This document shows positions 1 to 9,386 of a DNA stretch of 64,000 nucleotides, one piece after another (positions within the stretch are counted from its first letter, which is position 1; each line of letters starts with the position of its first letter). The stretch comes from Rhodoferax sp. (GTDB lineage: Bacteria > Pseudomonadota > Gammaproteobacteria > Burkholderiales > Burkholderiaceae_C), in the NCBI GenBank assembly GCA_018061265.1, contig JAGOUM010000005.1, forward strand, positions 27,641 to 91,640. Direction: 5' to 3'. A model generated the notes under the pieces. The model saw only the letters and a program-made list of their open reading frames with translations. It was not told the DNA's origin and did no database searches. Position numbers and translations under genes: made by a program.

Positions 1-644
1 AAAGCCACAACCGTGCGCAGCGCGCCATTGAAGCGGGTTATTTCAAGAGCCAGATCATGCCGGTGATGCTCAAGAGCCGCAAAGGTGACGTGGCGTTTGA
101 AGCCGACGAACATTTCCGCCCCAATTGCTCGATGGCCGAACTGGCCAAACTCAAACCCGCTTTCATGAAAGAAGGTGGCACCGTCACCGCCGGCAATGCT
201 TCGGGCATCAACGACGCGGCCGCGGCCGTGGTGGTGATGGAAGCTGCCACCGCCAAGGCGCGTGGCCTCAAACCCCTGGCCCGCCTAGTGGCTTATGCAC
301 ATGCCGGGGTTGACCCCAAATACATGGGCATCGGGCCGGTACCGGCAAGCCAGGCAGCACTGAAGCGGGCTGGTCTGACAGTGCAGGACATGGACGTGAT
401 CGAGGCCAACGAGGCGTTTGCCGCGCAGGCCTGCGCGGTGAGCCGTGACCTCGGCCTTGACCCGGCCAAGGTCAACCCGAACGGCTCCGGCATCTCGCTG
501 GGCCATCCAATTGGTGCCACCGGCGCACTCATTACCGTCAAGGCGCTGTACGAGCTTGAGCGCATTGGTGGGCGCTACGCCCTGGTCACCATGTGTATTG
601 GTGGTGGTCAGGGTATTGCTGCCATCTTTGAGCGCCAGGCCTGA
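1..644 (+). CDS. Acetyl-CoA C-acetyltransferase (thiolase), 3' part
   Basis: C-terminal part of a thiolase, which condenses two acetyl-CoA to acetoacetyl-CoA or runs the reverse cleavage in the cytosol. The reading frame is open from base 3 to the window edge, so the start lies upstream. The three diagnostic thiolase blocks are visible: NEAFAAQ, the GHPIGATGA block with the catalytic histidine, and the CIGGGQG block with the second active-site cysteine near the C-terminus. The N-terminal nucleophilic cysteine is outside the window. An acetyl-CoA hydrolase/transferase gene follows after 21 bases, suggesting a shared acyl-CoA operon. Substrate chain length cannot be told from this part. Confidence 0.93.
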   Translation, partial: SHNRAQRAIEAGYFKSQIMPVMLKSRKGDVAFEADEHFRPNCSMAELAKLKPAFMKEGGTVTAGNASGINDAAAAVVVMEAATAKARGLKPLARLVAYAHAGVDPKYMGIGPVPASQAALKRAGLTVQDMDVIEANEAFAAQACAVSRDLGLDPAKVNPNGSGISLGHPIGATGALITVKALYELERIGGRYALVTMCIGGGQGIAAIFERQA

Positions 645-665
645 GCGTATGTCACACCGCTGCTG

Positions 666-2541
666 ATGTTTGGCCTGTCAAACAGCAAGAAGGCCGATCC
701 ACTAGCGGCCTATGCCGACAAGCTGGGCACGCCGGAGCTGGCCTTCAGCCACCTGCGCAGCGGTGATCATGTGTTTGTTGGCAGTGGCTGTGCGGCACCC
801 CGCACCCTGTTGCGTGCGCTGGAGTCGATGCCGCTGCCTCCTGCTGACCTTGAGTTGCTGCATTTCTTCACCGTCAAAGCGTTTGACCACGATCTGCAGG
901 GCAAAAGCCTGACCCGCTTCAAACACCGCACTTTCTTTGTCAGCAATGACATGCGGGCTGCGGTCAAGCAGGGCATGGTCGAGTACGTGCCCATGTCGAT
1001 TGCCCGGGTGCCCGACATGATTCTGCTCGGGCGCATTCCGGTGGATGTGGCGCTGATCCAGGTGTCGCCACCTGATGCATTTGGGTACGTCAGTCTGGGG
1101 GTGTCGGTGGACATCATTCCCGCTGCGCTGGCACGTGCCCGCCTGGTGATTGCCGAAGTCAACCCCGCCATGCCACGTACCATGGGTGACTCCACGCTGC
1201 ACATCAGCCGCATCCACCATCTGGTGGCGGTTGACACCCCGATCACCGAGTTGCCCCGCGCACCCGCGCAGGAGCAGGACGTGCAACGTATTGCGCGCTA
1301 TATTGCCGGCATCATCGACGACGGCTCCACCCTGCAGATTGGCATGGGCCCGCTGGCGCACGAGGCCCTGCAGTATCTGACCGAGCGCAAAGACCTGGGC
1401 ATCCACTCCGACGTGGTGTCGGATGCCATCATTCCGCTGCTGGAACATGGCAGCCTCACCGGCGCCAAAAAAAACCCGTCATCCGTTCAAGATCGTGGCC
1501 AGCATGGCTCTAGGCTCACGCCGCCTGTACGACCTGATCGACGAAAACCCGCTTTTCTCGTTTCAGCCGATCGACAGCGTCTGCAACCCGCTGACCATTG
1601 CCAAACAGCACAAGATGGTGTCGATCGCACAAGCCTACTCGATTGACCTGACTGGCCAGGTCTGCATCGACCAGTTCAACGGCGAGCTCTACAGTGGCAT
1701 CGGCAGCCAGGGCGAATTTTTGCTGGGTGCCGCACAGTCACCGGGTGGCAAACCCATCATCTGTATGACCTCCACCACAGACGATGGCCAGACTTCACGC
1801 GTGCGCGCCGCCCTTCTGGAGGCCGAGTCTGCCACCATTGCCCGCACCGACGTGCATTACGTTGTCACCGAGTTCGGCATCGCCTACCTGTTTGGCAAGT
1901 CCATTCGTGAACGTGCCACCGCACTCATTGACCTGGCCCACCCCAGGTTTCGCCCGGACCTGTTTGCACAGGCACAGGCCATGGGTTACCTGTCGCCCGA
2001 GCAGACCCTCAACAACCTGCGCGCCTACCCGGTTGAGGACGAGCAGACCGTCACCCTCAAGGACGGCCGCACGGTCATGCTGCGACCGGCCCTGGCCAGC
2101 GATGCACAAGGTGTGCGCGAGTTGTTCCACCACTTGAGCGAGGCCGACGTCTACACCCGGTTTTTCCGCAACGTGCGAGGCCTGTCAGACGCCGAAGCGC
2201 AACGCCTGTGCAATGTCAACTACGAACACGAGGTGGCCTTTGTTGCCACTAGCGGCAGCCGCGAGGTGGCCAGCATCGTGGCGCAGTCGTGTTACTTCAT
2301 TGACCCCACCACCAACCTCGCCGATGTGGCCTACATGGTGCACCCGGACTGGCAGGCCTGCGGCCTGGGCAGCGCCATGCAGGCCTGCATGATTGCCCAC
2401 GCCAGACGCCGTGGCCTGCGCGGTTTTGTCGCTGATGTGCTGCTAAGCAACGCCCGCATGTTGCGTCTGGCACGTAACAGCTCACTGCAGGTGCACGCTG
2501 AAAAGAACCAGGACACGGTGCACATCACGATCCTTTTCTGA
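666..2541 (+). pseudogene. Acetyl-CoA hydrolase/transferase-GNAT fusion, frameshifted
   Basis: The first frame (666-1646) starts as an acetyl-CoA hydrolase/CoA-transferase and leaves homology at LTGAKK. The second frame (readable to 2541) resumes at HPFKIVASMALGSRRLYD, carries the C-terminal CoA-transferase lobe and then a GNAT acetyltransferase domain (roughly the last 170 residues, with a VHPDWQACGLG-like acetyl-CoA loop). The frames switch at a run of eight A at 1467-1474; seven would restore one protein of about 620 residues. Fusions of these two domains are known in proteobacteria. The break could be a real mutation, a sequencing error or transcriptional slippage; the sequence cannot decide. 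The acetyltransferase half lacks its own obvious start. Confidence 0.82.
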
Positions 2542-2588
2542 GCCCCGGCCACGCGGCGCCCTAAATTCTCAAACTGAAAAAGTTTGGC

Positions 2589-2616
2589 TTGCATCAAGCT
2601 TTCTGGACACTATAGG
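2589..2616 (+). promoter_or_regulatory. Candidate sigma-70 promoter of nrdJ
   Basis: A -35-like TTGCAT (2589-2594) and a -10-like TATAGG (2611-2616) are 16 bases apart. The -10 lies inside the left candidate NrdR box, which is the usual geometry of NrdR repression. Inferred from pattern only. Confidence 0.45.
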
Positions 2617-2652
2617 TGTTAGGATTTCGCTCCTTTGCACCATATTTAGCGT
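2607..2652 (+). promoter_or_regulatory. Pair of candidate NrdR boxes upstream of nrdJ
   Basis: Two NrdR-like 16-mers, 2607-2622 (starts ACACTATA) and 2637-2652 (GCACCATATTTAGCGT), lie upstream of the ribonucleotide reductase with starts 30 bases apart. Against the consensus acaCwAtATaTwGtgt the right box matches about 12 of 16 positions and the left about 10. The spacing is close to the three helical turns typical of NrdR pairs. NrdR is the general repressor of nrd operons, so nucleotide-level feedback on this gene is likely. Confidence 0.6.
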
Positions 2653-2746
2653 TTTTAGCCATCCAGACCTGATTCACAAGCCGTCAGGTTTTTTGCACAC
2701 AAGCCCGTCCTTAGCCGGTTTTTCGCTCACTTATCAGGAATTTTTC

Positions 2747-5644
2747 ATGGCATACCCATCCGTCGAGCCAATCCAGAGCAGCCTGTTTTTCCCCGCCCAG
2801 CCCATCAGTGAAGAAGTGCTACTTGAGAAATACAGCAAGGGCAACGAAAAAACCATCGCCGACGTCAATCGGCGCGTTGCCAAGGCACTTGCCAAGGTCG
2901 AGCCCGCCGAGCAGCAGTCGCTCTGGGAAGACCAGTTTCTTGAAACGCTGGAAGCCGGTTTTCTCCCAGCCGGTCGCATTCAGTCGGCCGCCGGCACCGA
3001 TCTGGCCGCCACGCTGATCAACTGTTTTGTGCAACCGGTGGGTGACTCCATTGCCCACATCGAAGACGGCCACCCCGGCATCTACACCGCGCTGACCGAG
3101 GCCGCCGAGACCATGCGGCGCGGCGGTGGCGTGGGTTACGACTTCTCTCGCATCCGGCCACGCGGCGCCTGGGTGGGCAGCACCCAAAGCAACGCCTCCG
3201 GGCCGGTGAGTTACATGCGGGTGTTTGACCGCTCGTGTGAAACGGTCGAGTCGGCCGGCGCCCGACGCGGGGCACAAATGGGGGTGTTGCGCTGCGACCA
3301 CCCCGACATTGAAGAATTCATCCACGCCAAAGACCAGGGTGACCTGCGCAACTTCAATATCTCGGTCGGCGTGACCGACACCTTCATGCAGGCCGTGCAG
3401 GCCGATAGTGACTTCTCGCTGGTGCATCGTGGCGAACCTGGCCAACTGCAAAAACAGGCCGGTGCTTTCCAGCACCACGAAAGCGGCATGTGGGTCTACC
3501 GCAAACTGCGGGCCCGTGACCTGTGGGACCAGATCATGCGCTCCACCTACGACCACGCCGAGCCCGGCGTGCTGTTTCTGGACCAGATCAACCGCGACAA
3601 CAACCTGTCGTATTGCGAAACCATCGCCAGCACCAACCCCTGTGCGGAGCAACCTTTGCCACCCTACGGCTGCTGCTGCCTGGGCTCCATTGACCTCACC
3701 CGTTTTATCCGGGACCCGTTCACATCCAAGGCCCGTTTTGATGAACCGGCCTTTGCCAAGGTGGCCAAAGTTGCCGTGCGTATGCTCGACAACGTGCTCG
3801 AAGCCACCGTCTGGCCCCTGCCCCAACAGCAGCAGGAAGCCAGCAACAAGCGCCGCATCGGCCTGGGTTTTACCGGCCTGGGGGATGCGTTGGTGATGTT
3901 GAACCTGCGTTACGACACCGCGCCCGCCCGCGACATGGCACAGCGTATCTCCGAGCTAATGCGTGACACCGCCTACAGCGCCTCGTCCGAGCTGGCCCAG
4001 GAGCGCGGCGCGTTCCCGCTGTTCAACGCCGACCTGTACCTCAGTGGCCAGACCTTTGCCTCGCGGCTGCCCGCCGGGCTGAAAGACCGCATCCGCAAAA
4101 ACGGCCTGCGTAACTCCCACCTGTTGTCCATCGCACCCACCGGTACCATCAGCCTGGCGTTTGCCGACAACGCCAGCAACGGCATTGAGCCGGCCTTCAG
4201 CTGGACTTACACGCGCAAAAAACGCATGGCCGACGGCAGCTCCAAGGAATACGCGGTGGAAGACCACGCCTGGCGGCTGTACCGCCACCTCAAAGGCCCC
4301 GACGCCGCGCTGACACCCGCCTTCGTCACCGCGCTTGAAATGAGCGCCCAGGCCCACGCCGAAATGGTGGCCGCCGTCGCGCCCTACATCGACACCGCCA
4401 TCTCCAAAACCGTCAATGTGCCGGCTGACTACCCCTACGAAGATTTTCAGGACCTGTACACACAGGCCTGGAAATCGGGCCTCAAAGGGCTGGCCACTTA
4501 TCGCCCCAACAGCGTGCTGGGCTCGGTGCTCAGCGTTGCGCCCGCGCCAAGTGCTGCCAAGCCGCTGCAGATCGACGGTGCCAACCACCGGCTGGCGCTT
4601 GACCGCCTGCCAGCACCGGTGTTGTCGTCATTGCGCTGGCCGGGCCGCCCTGAGCTGCCCGGTGGCAACCCGGCATGGACCTTCATGGTGCATCATCCGT
4701 TTGGCGACTTTGCGCTATTTATTGGTGAGCTGTCGCCGCAAGAGGGTGGTGCGCCGCAGCCCTTCGAGGTGTGGGTCAATGGGGCCGAGCAGCCTCGCGG
4801 ACTTGGCGCCTTGGCCAAAACCCTGTCGATGGACCTGCGCGCCAATGACCCTGCCTGGCTGCAGCTCAAGCTCGATGCCCTGGCCACCGTCAGCGAAGAG
4901 CACGCCTTTGAGATGCCATTTCCCCCGGATGGCGAGCGTCGCCTGTTCCCGGGCGTGGTGGCCGCCACAGCCGCCGTCATCCGCTGGCGCTGCGAACAAC
5001 TCGCCAAAGTAGCCGCAGCGCAGACACCCAAGCAGATGCCCACCCCCGTCATCGACGCCATGTTCAGCCGCAACGAACCCCAGACCGGGCCGTCAGGCAC
5101 CCTGGCCTGGGCGGTTGATGTTGACAACCCGGCCACTGGCGAGTCATTCACCGTGACACTTAAAGAAGTCAACCTCCCAGGCCCTGACGGCGGCGTCGTG
5201 ACACGGCCCTGCGCAGTGGGCTTCAGTGGCAACTACCCCAAGGCCATGGATGGACTGGCACGCCTGCTGTCGCTGGACATGCGTGTCATCGACCCGGCCT
5301 GGATCGGCATGAAGCTGAGAAAACTGCTCAACTACGCCGAGCCACTGGGGCACTTCATGGCATTTGTACCGGGCTTGCCCAACGATGAACGACGCCAGCA
5401 AACCTGGCCCTCCACCGTGGCGTACATTGCCCGGCTGATCATCCACCGCTATGCCATGCTGGGCATCCTCAACGAAGAGGGCCTGCCACTGCGCGACATG
5501 GGCGTGCTCGACACCCCAGACACCACTGAAACCAGCCACACCATGGCCGGCAAACCCTGCCCCGAATGCGGCAACCCGACCGTCATCCACAAAGACGGAT
5601 GCGACTTCTGCACCGCCTGTGGTTACGTAGGGCAATGCGGTTAA
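2747..5644 (+). CDS. nrdJ: Adenosylcobalamin-dependent ribonucleotide reductase (class II)
   Basis: Reduces ribonucleotides to deoxyribonucleotides with a B12-generated thiyl radical, independent of oxygen. Visible are the first redox cysteine context LINCFVQP, the glycine-rich [15 protein letters not shown] block, and the active-site loop [20 protein letters not shown] containing the N-C-x-E radical site. The last third has two repeated TSCPD-type segments, and the tail carries CPECG...[14 protein letters not shown], a cysteine-rich zinc-type end. An upstream in-frame ATG exists at 2693, but the ATG at 2747 is preceded by a ribosome-binding-like CAGGAA and starts the conserved protein (965 residues). 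The gene stands alone behind NrdR-like boxes. No cobalamin riboswitch was recognised in front of it. Confidence 0.95.
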   Translation: MAYPSVEPIQSSLFFPAQPISEEVLLEKYSKGNEKTIADVNRRVAKALAKVEPAEQQSLWEDQFLETLEAGFLPAGRIQSAAGTDLAATLINCFVQPVGDSIAHIEDGHPGIYTALTEAAETMRRGGGVGYDFSRIRPRGAWVGSTQSNASGPVSYMRVFDRSCETVESAGARRGAQMGVLRCDHPDIEEFIHAKDQGDLRNFNISVGVTDTFMQAVQADSDFSLVHRGEPGQLQKQAGAFQHHESGMWVYRKLRARDLWDQIMRSTYDHAEPGVLFLDQINRDNNLSYCETIASTNPCAEQPLPPYGCCCLGSIDLTRFIRDPFTSKARFDEPAFAKVAKVAVRMLDNVLEATVWPLPQQQQEASNKRRIGLGFTGLGDALVMLNLRYDTAPARDMAQRISELMRDTAYSASSELAQERGAFPLFNADLYLSGQTFASRLPAGLKDRIRKNGLRNSHLLSIAPTGTISLAFADNASNGIEPAFSWTYTRKKRMADGSSKEYAVEDHAWRLYRHLKGPDAALTPAFVTALEMSAQAHAEMVAAVAPYIDTAISKTVNVPADYPYEDFQDLYTQAWKSGLKGLATYRPNSVLGSVLSVAPAPSAAKPLQIDGANHRLALDRLPAPVLSSLRWPGRPELPGGNPAWTFMVHHPFGDFALFIGELSPQEGGAPQPFEVWVNGAEQPRGLGALAKTLSMDLRANDPAWLQLKLDALATVSEEHAFEMPFPPDGERRLFPGVVAATAAVIRWRCEQLAKVAAAQTPKQMPTPVIDAMFSRNEPQTGPSGTLAWAVDVDNPATGESFTVTLKEVNLPGPDGGVVTRPCAVGFSGNYPKAMDGLARLLSLDMRVIDPAWIGMKLRKLLNYAEPLGHFMAFVPGLPNDERRQQTWPSTVAYIARLIIHRYAMLGILNEEGLPLRDMGVLDTPDTTETSHTMAGKPCPECGNPTVIHKDGCDFCTACGYVGQCG

Positions 5645-5671
5645 AGCGGTTCACCTCGCCGTTTCCCCCGC

Positions 5672-5705
5672 AAAAAAAAACCTTGTCAACTTTTGGTTGA
5701 CAAGG
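5672..5705 (-). terminator. Rho-independent terminator of tRNA-Ser
   Basis: A perfect 10-bp stem (CCTTGTCAAC / GTTGACAAGG) with a 5-base loop is followed, on the minus strand, by a run of T (the A run at 5672-5680). It sits just downstream of the tRNA-Ser gene. Confidence 0.85.
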
Positions 5706-5718
5706 CCTTTCCTCATAC

Positions 5719-5808
5719 TGGCGGAGCAGGCGGGATTCGAACCCGCGGAGGGTTTTACCCCTCGCACGCTTTCCAGGCGTGTGACTTAAACCGCTCATCC
5801 ACCGCTCC
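5719..5808 (-). tRNA. tRNA-Ser(GGA)
   Basis: A 90-nt class II tRNA read on the minus strand. The acceptor stem GGAGCGG pairs with CTGCTCC, allowing one G-T pair. The T-arm GGGTTCGAATCCC, a long variable arm, the anticodon loop CTGGAAA (anticodon GGA) and an encoded CCA end are all visible. Class II structure plus the GGA anticodon give serine. Confidence 0.96.
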
Positions 5809-5868
5809 GAGCCGCGAAGTTTAACCGAGCTGGGCCGCTTTTTTGACCTGCCCCGGATACCGGCCAAG

Positions 5869-5895
5869 AAAAAGCCACCCGAAGGTGGCTTTTTG
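5869..5895. terminator. Bidirectional terminator
   Basis: Stem AAAAAGCCACC / GGTGGCTTTTT with a short CGAA loop, A-rich on the left and T-rich on the right, so it can work on both strands. It lies between the binding-protein gene (ends at 5913, minus strand) and the tRNA-Ser gene. Confidence 0.8.
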
Positions 5896-5912
5896 ATGTG
5901 CAACTGAAAAAA

Positions 5913-7043
5913 TCAGTTCAGAGCGGCCTTCTTGCCACCTGTGTAGGTGTACAGCGTGATGGATGGGTTTTTCATTTCGCCGGTGGGCTCAAACGCGATG
6001 TTGGCGGTTACACCCTTGAAGTTGGTTTGGACAATCTTGGGAATGTAAACTTTTGGATCGGTCGAGTTGGCACGTTTCATCGCATCAACCAGGACAAACG
6101 TGGCGTCATAGGTGTACGGGCTGTAAACCTGAAACTGATTAGGATACTTGGCGTCGTACTTGGCTTTCCATGCGGTACCACCCGGCATTTTTGCCAGGGA
6201 TGCGCCACCTTCAGCACAAATAACGCCATCCAGGGACTTGGCGCCGGCAGCAATTTTGATGATTTCCGAGGTGCAGATGCCGTCACCGCCAAAATACTTC
6301 AGGTTTGACAAACCCAGCTGGTCCATCTGGCGCAGCATGGCACCGGCCTGTGCGTCCATACCGCCGTAAAACACGGCGTCAGGTTTCTTGGCCTTGATAG
6401 CGGTCAGAATGGCCATGAAGTCAGTGGCCTTGTCTGTGGTGAACTGCTGGTCAACAATTTCAATTCCTTTGGACTTGGCAACCTTGGCAAACACTTCAGC
6501 GACACCCTGGCCGTAAGCGGTGCGGTCGTCGATCACGGCAATTTTCTTGAGTTTCAGGGTATCAGCTGCATAAAACGCCAAGCCAGCGCCCAGAGCCAGA
6601 TCGTTGGCAATGATGCGGTACGTGGTTTTGTAGCCTGGTTTGGTCAGGTTGGGGTTGGTGGCCGCACCCGTGATGTGGGGAATGCCGCAGTCGTTATAAA
6701 TCTTGGCAGCCGGAATGGTGGTGCCAGAATTCAGGTGACCCACCACACCAGCAACCTTGGCGTCGCACAGTTTTTGTGCAACTGCGGTGCCCTGTTTTGG
6801 ATCGGCCGCGTCATCTTCGGCTGCGATTTCGAACTTGACTTTCTTGCCGCCAATGGTCACGCCTTGTGCGTTCAGGTCTTCAATGGCCATACGGACGCCA
6901 TTTTCATTGTCCTTGCCATAGTGAGCCTGGCCACCCGACATAGGTGCCACGTGGCCAATCTTGACGACCATATCCTGAGCCAGGGACACACCAGCGGCTG
7001 TTGCGATAGCGGCAGCGACGGTCAATTTCAATTTCATTTGCAT
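5913..7043 (-). CDS. Branched-chain amino acid ABC transporter, periplasmic binding protein
   Basis: Periplasmic LivJ/LivK-type receptor (Peripla_BP_6) feeding an ABC importer for branched-chain or related amino acids. The 376-residue product starts with a signal peptide (KLKLTVAAAIATAAGVSLAQ) and continues with the family opening VVKIGHVAPMSGGQAHYGKDNENG. The chosen ATG at 7043 has GGAG seven bases upstream; an earlier in-frame ATG at 7115 would put 24 non-signal residues in front. No permease or ATPase genes flank it, so the partner genes must lie elsewhere. The true ligand is not deducible from sequence alone. Confidence 0.93.
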   Translation of the reverse strand: MQMKLKLTVAAAIATAAGVSLAQDMVVKIGHVAPMSGGQAHYGKDNENGVRMAIEDLNAQGVTIGGKKVKFEIAAEDDAADPKQGTAVAQKLCDAKVAGVVGHLNSGTTIPAAKIYNDCGIPHITGAATNPNLTKPGYKTTYRIIANDLALGAGLAFYAADTLKLKKIAVIDDRTAYGQGVAEVFAKVAKSKGIEIVDQQFTTDKATDFMAILTAIKAKKPDAVFYGGMDAQAGAMLRQMDQLGLSNLKYFGGDGICTSEIIKIAAGAKSLDGVICAEGGASLAKMPGGTAWKAKYDAKYPNQFQVYSPYTYDATFVLVDAMKRANSTDPKVYIPKIVQTNFKGVTANIAFEPTGEMKNPSITLYTYTGGKKAALN

Positions 7044-7169
7044 AGACAACTCCAGGTTAAAAAAAGTTTTGTGAATCAAATTATTCAGCACCGCATACGA
7101 TAACGCAATTTTCACGCCAAGGGCATAGGGTAGTCACCAACATTTCGCTCCACAAGCCATGAATTTGGC

Positions 7170-7481
7170 TTATTCTGGTGGCCGGGCAGTGTCTGGCTGG
7201 CCCATTGCGTCGATCACCGCCTGGCGCACAAACATATCCATCTCGTCTTGAAGCCGGCCACTCACATCAGCCCAATGCCGGGCCACCGTGGCCCGGACCA
7301 TCCGGTCAAACTCCTCCTGAAGCCGGCGCTCAAAAATGGGCTGGATCTGCTGCCTCACGCGCTCCACCATGGCCTCGGTTTCGGGCTTGGCAGGTTTGGC
7401 CAGGCCGGTGAGAGTGCTGGGGTCGACCACCTCGGTCAGGGTTGGAATGAATCGCGGCAGTGGCTTGGCAGGCGTCGTCAT
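7170..7481 (-). CDS. Hypothetical protein downstream of holC
   Basis: A 103-residue protein not recognised beyond its position. The N-terminal third is proline-rich (TTPAKPLPRFIPTL). The rest is predicted helical and amphipathic, with regularly spaced charged residues (VRQQIQPIFERRLQEEFDRM). Its start overlaps the holC stop by 4 bases (ATGA type), so it is translationally coupled to holC. It has no signal peptide or membrane segment. A role linked to the clamp loader or to PepA would be guesswork. Confidence 0.7.
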   Translation of the reverse strand: MTTPAKPLPRFIPTLTEVVDPSTLTGLAKPAKPETEAMVERVRQQIQPIFERRLQEEFDRMVRATVARHWADVSGRLQDEMDMFVRQAVIDAMGQPDTARPPE

Positions 7482-7933
7482 CTGGAGGCGGCCTGGAGAT
7501 CAAACTTGGCGGGCTCAAAGCCGGCGGCCTGGTATTGTTTCCAGCGCAGTCGGGCATGTTTCAGGTCAGTGTCGTCCTGGGCAACCACCTCAATCACGCG
7601 CTCGAAGGTGTCAAACTTTGCGGGCATTTCAGGGCCCAGGTTAATGAGCACGGCATAACCCACCGCAGCACCCGGCAGCAACGGCGAGAGGATGACGGGT
7701 GACCGTTGTTGCTGGCGTTGGGGTGCGTCGTCCCAGCAATGGGCGACAAAATCTGTCGGCGAGAAGGTCCACAAATCGTGGTCGAGCTGGCGCAGCAGTG
7801 GTTCGCTGCCGGTGACCATCAGTTTGGCCCCCTTGAGGGTGGCTTTGCGGATGAGTCGGCAGGTGTAGCCCAGCTTGTCTGGCGCTGGCAAATGGAAGGC
7901 AATCGCTGTCAAGGCGCGCTGGCTATTTTTCAA
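7478..7933 (-). CDS. holC: DNA polymerase III subunit chi
   Basis: Small clamp-loader accessory subunit that links the psi subunit and single-stranded-DNA-binding protein at the replication fork. The family core is recognisable: an N-terminal AFHLPAPDKLGYTCRLIRKA segment, then GAKLMVTGSEPLLRQLDHDLWTF and FVAHCWDD. The product is 151 residues, about the usual length. It overlaps the end of pepA by 11 bases, the standard pepA-holC arrangement in proteobacteria. The first few residues (MKNSQRAL) may not all belong, since the conserved part starts around residue 9. Confidence 0.9.
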   Translation of the reverse strand: MKNSQRALTAIAFHLPAPDKLGYTCRLIRKATLKGAKLMVTGSEPLLRQLDHDLWTFSPTDFVAHCWDDAPQRQQQRSPVILSPLLPGAAVGYAVLINLGPEMPAKFDTFERVIEVVAQDDTDLKHARLRWKQYQAAGFEPAKFDLQAASR

Positions 7934-9362
7934 GCGCCATCAGGTAGTCGAGCAACAGACCCACCGGGCGGCCGGTGGCACCTTTGGCGCTGCCGGTTTT
8001 CCAGGCGGTGCCGGCAATGTCGAGGTGCGCCCAGGGAAATTTGCTGGCAAACTTTTGCAAAAACTTGGCGGCGGTAATCGCACCGCCCGGCCGTCCGGCC
8101 ACGTTCGCGATGTCGGCAAAGTTGGTTTTTAAGCCGTCGGCGTAGTCCTCGTCGAGTGGCATTGGCCAGCACAGGTCCAGCGACGATTCACCTGCGGCGG
8201 TCAATTGTGCGGTCAGGGCCTGGTCGGTGGAAAAAACACCACTTCGCACAGCCCCCAGCGCAATGACGCAGGCACCGGTCAGAGTGGCAATATCGACCAC
8301 CGCGCGCGGTTTAAAACGCTCGGCATAGGTCAAAGCATCACAAAGAATGAGTCGCCCCTCGGCGTCTGTGTTGAGGATTTCAATGGTCTGGCCGCTGAGG
8401 CTGGTCACCACGTCGCCGGGTTTGACCGCGCGGCCATTGGGGAGGTTTTCACACGCGGGTATCAGCCCGACCACGTTGATGGCAGGCTGAAGCTCGGCCA
8501 GGCTGCGAAACACCCCCAGCACGCTGGCGGCACCACACATGTCGAACTTCATTTCGTCCATTTCACCGGCGGGCTTGATCGATATGCCACCACTGTCAAA
8601 GGTGACGCCCTTGCCGACCAGCACGGTGGGCGCCCGGCTTTTGCCGGCACCGTTGTAGACCAGTTCGATAAAGCGCAGCGGTTCGTCCGAGCCTTGTGCC
8701 ACGGCCTCAAAGGCCCCCATGCCCAGCTTGGCCACCTCTTTGGGGCCGAGTACCCGGCATTTGATGCGCGGCAACCTGGCCAGGTCGCGCGCCGCATTGG
8801 CAAGCTTGGCCGGTGTGGCGTGGTTTGCCGGTCGATTGCCCCACTCTTTGGCCAGCTCAATACCAAGCACCGCCGAGGTGGCCTGTTCAAAAGCCGGCTT
8901 GAGGCCATGGTCATCGGTCAGCACAAAATCAGCCCGCTCGATGGTCCGCCCCTCGGGCTTGGACTTGGTGGTGGTGTAGACATAGCTAGCGTCTGCCAGC
9001 GAAGTGACCGCAATACGCAATTGTTGCGGGCTGGGTTGAAAGCCCAGATGAACGCAAATATGCTGCGGCTTGTTGCCCTTGATCAGTGAAATTGCCGCGC
9101 CAACGGCCTTGCGCACGTTGACCGCCGACGCATCCCCAAGCTGCACCAGCACCAGCCGACGGCAAGACCAGCCCAGCGGCTGGTAGATGTCGAGCAGTTG
9201 CCCCGCCTTGGCGCCGAGGTCGCCCGACTTCAGGCCCTTGGCGATCAAGATCGACAAGGCGTCTTTGCCAGGCTGAAAAGTGCTGTTGACAAACACCAGC
9301 AAGGCATCGGTTTTTTCCTTGACAAGGTCAAGTTGCGCCAAAGTTTTGAGCTCAAAGTTCAT
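7923..9362 (-). CDS. pepA: Leucyl aminopeptidase (M17)
   Basis: Cytosolic dimetal aminopeptidase that removes N-terminal residues from peptides; in E. coli PepA also binds DNA in Xer recombination. The 479-residue protein has the M17 catalytic blocks VGKGVTFDSGGISIKPAGEM (metal-binding Lys and Asp, signature Gly-rich loop) and NTDAEGRLILCDAL (the M17 signature with Asp and Glu ligands). It heads an overlapping operon with holC and a small hypothetical gene, and is divergent from lptF with only 24 bases between the two starts. Confidence 0.96.
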   Translation of the reverse strand: MNFELKTLAQLDLVKEKTDALLVFVNSTFQPGKDALSILIAKGLKSGDLGAKAGQLLDIYQPLGWSCRRLVLVQLGDASAVNVRKAVGAAISLIKGNKPQHICVHLGFQPSPQQLRIAVTSLADASYVYTTTKSKPEGRTIERADFVLTDDHGLKPAFEQATSAVLGIELAKEWGNRPANHATPAKLANAARDLARLPRIKCRVLGPKEVAKLGMGAFEAVAQGSDEPLRFIELVYNGAGKSRAPTVLVGKGVTFDSGGISIKPAGEMDEMKFDMCGAASVLGVFRSLAELQPAINVVGLIPACENLPNGRAVKPGDVVTSLSGQTIEILNTDAEGRLILCDALTYAERFKPRAVVDIATLTGACVIALGAVRSGVFSTDQALTAQLTAAGESSLDLCWPMPLDEDYADGLKTNFADIANVAGRPGGAITAAKFLQKFASKFPWAHLDIAGTAWKTGSAKGATGRPVGLLLDYLMALEK

Positions 9363-9386
9363 AATCGCGGTTTTCCTTCTACGCTG

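Noticed and set aside
2542-2746. Cobalamin riboswitch before nrdJ
   Set aside because: No B12-box-like conserved core was seen; the region is better explained by a promoter with NrdR boxes.
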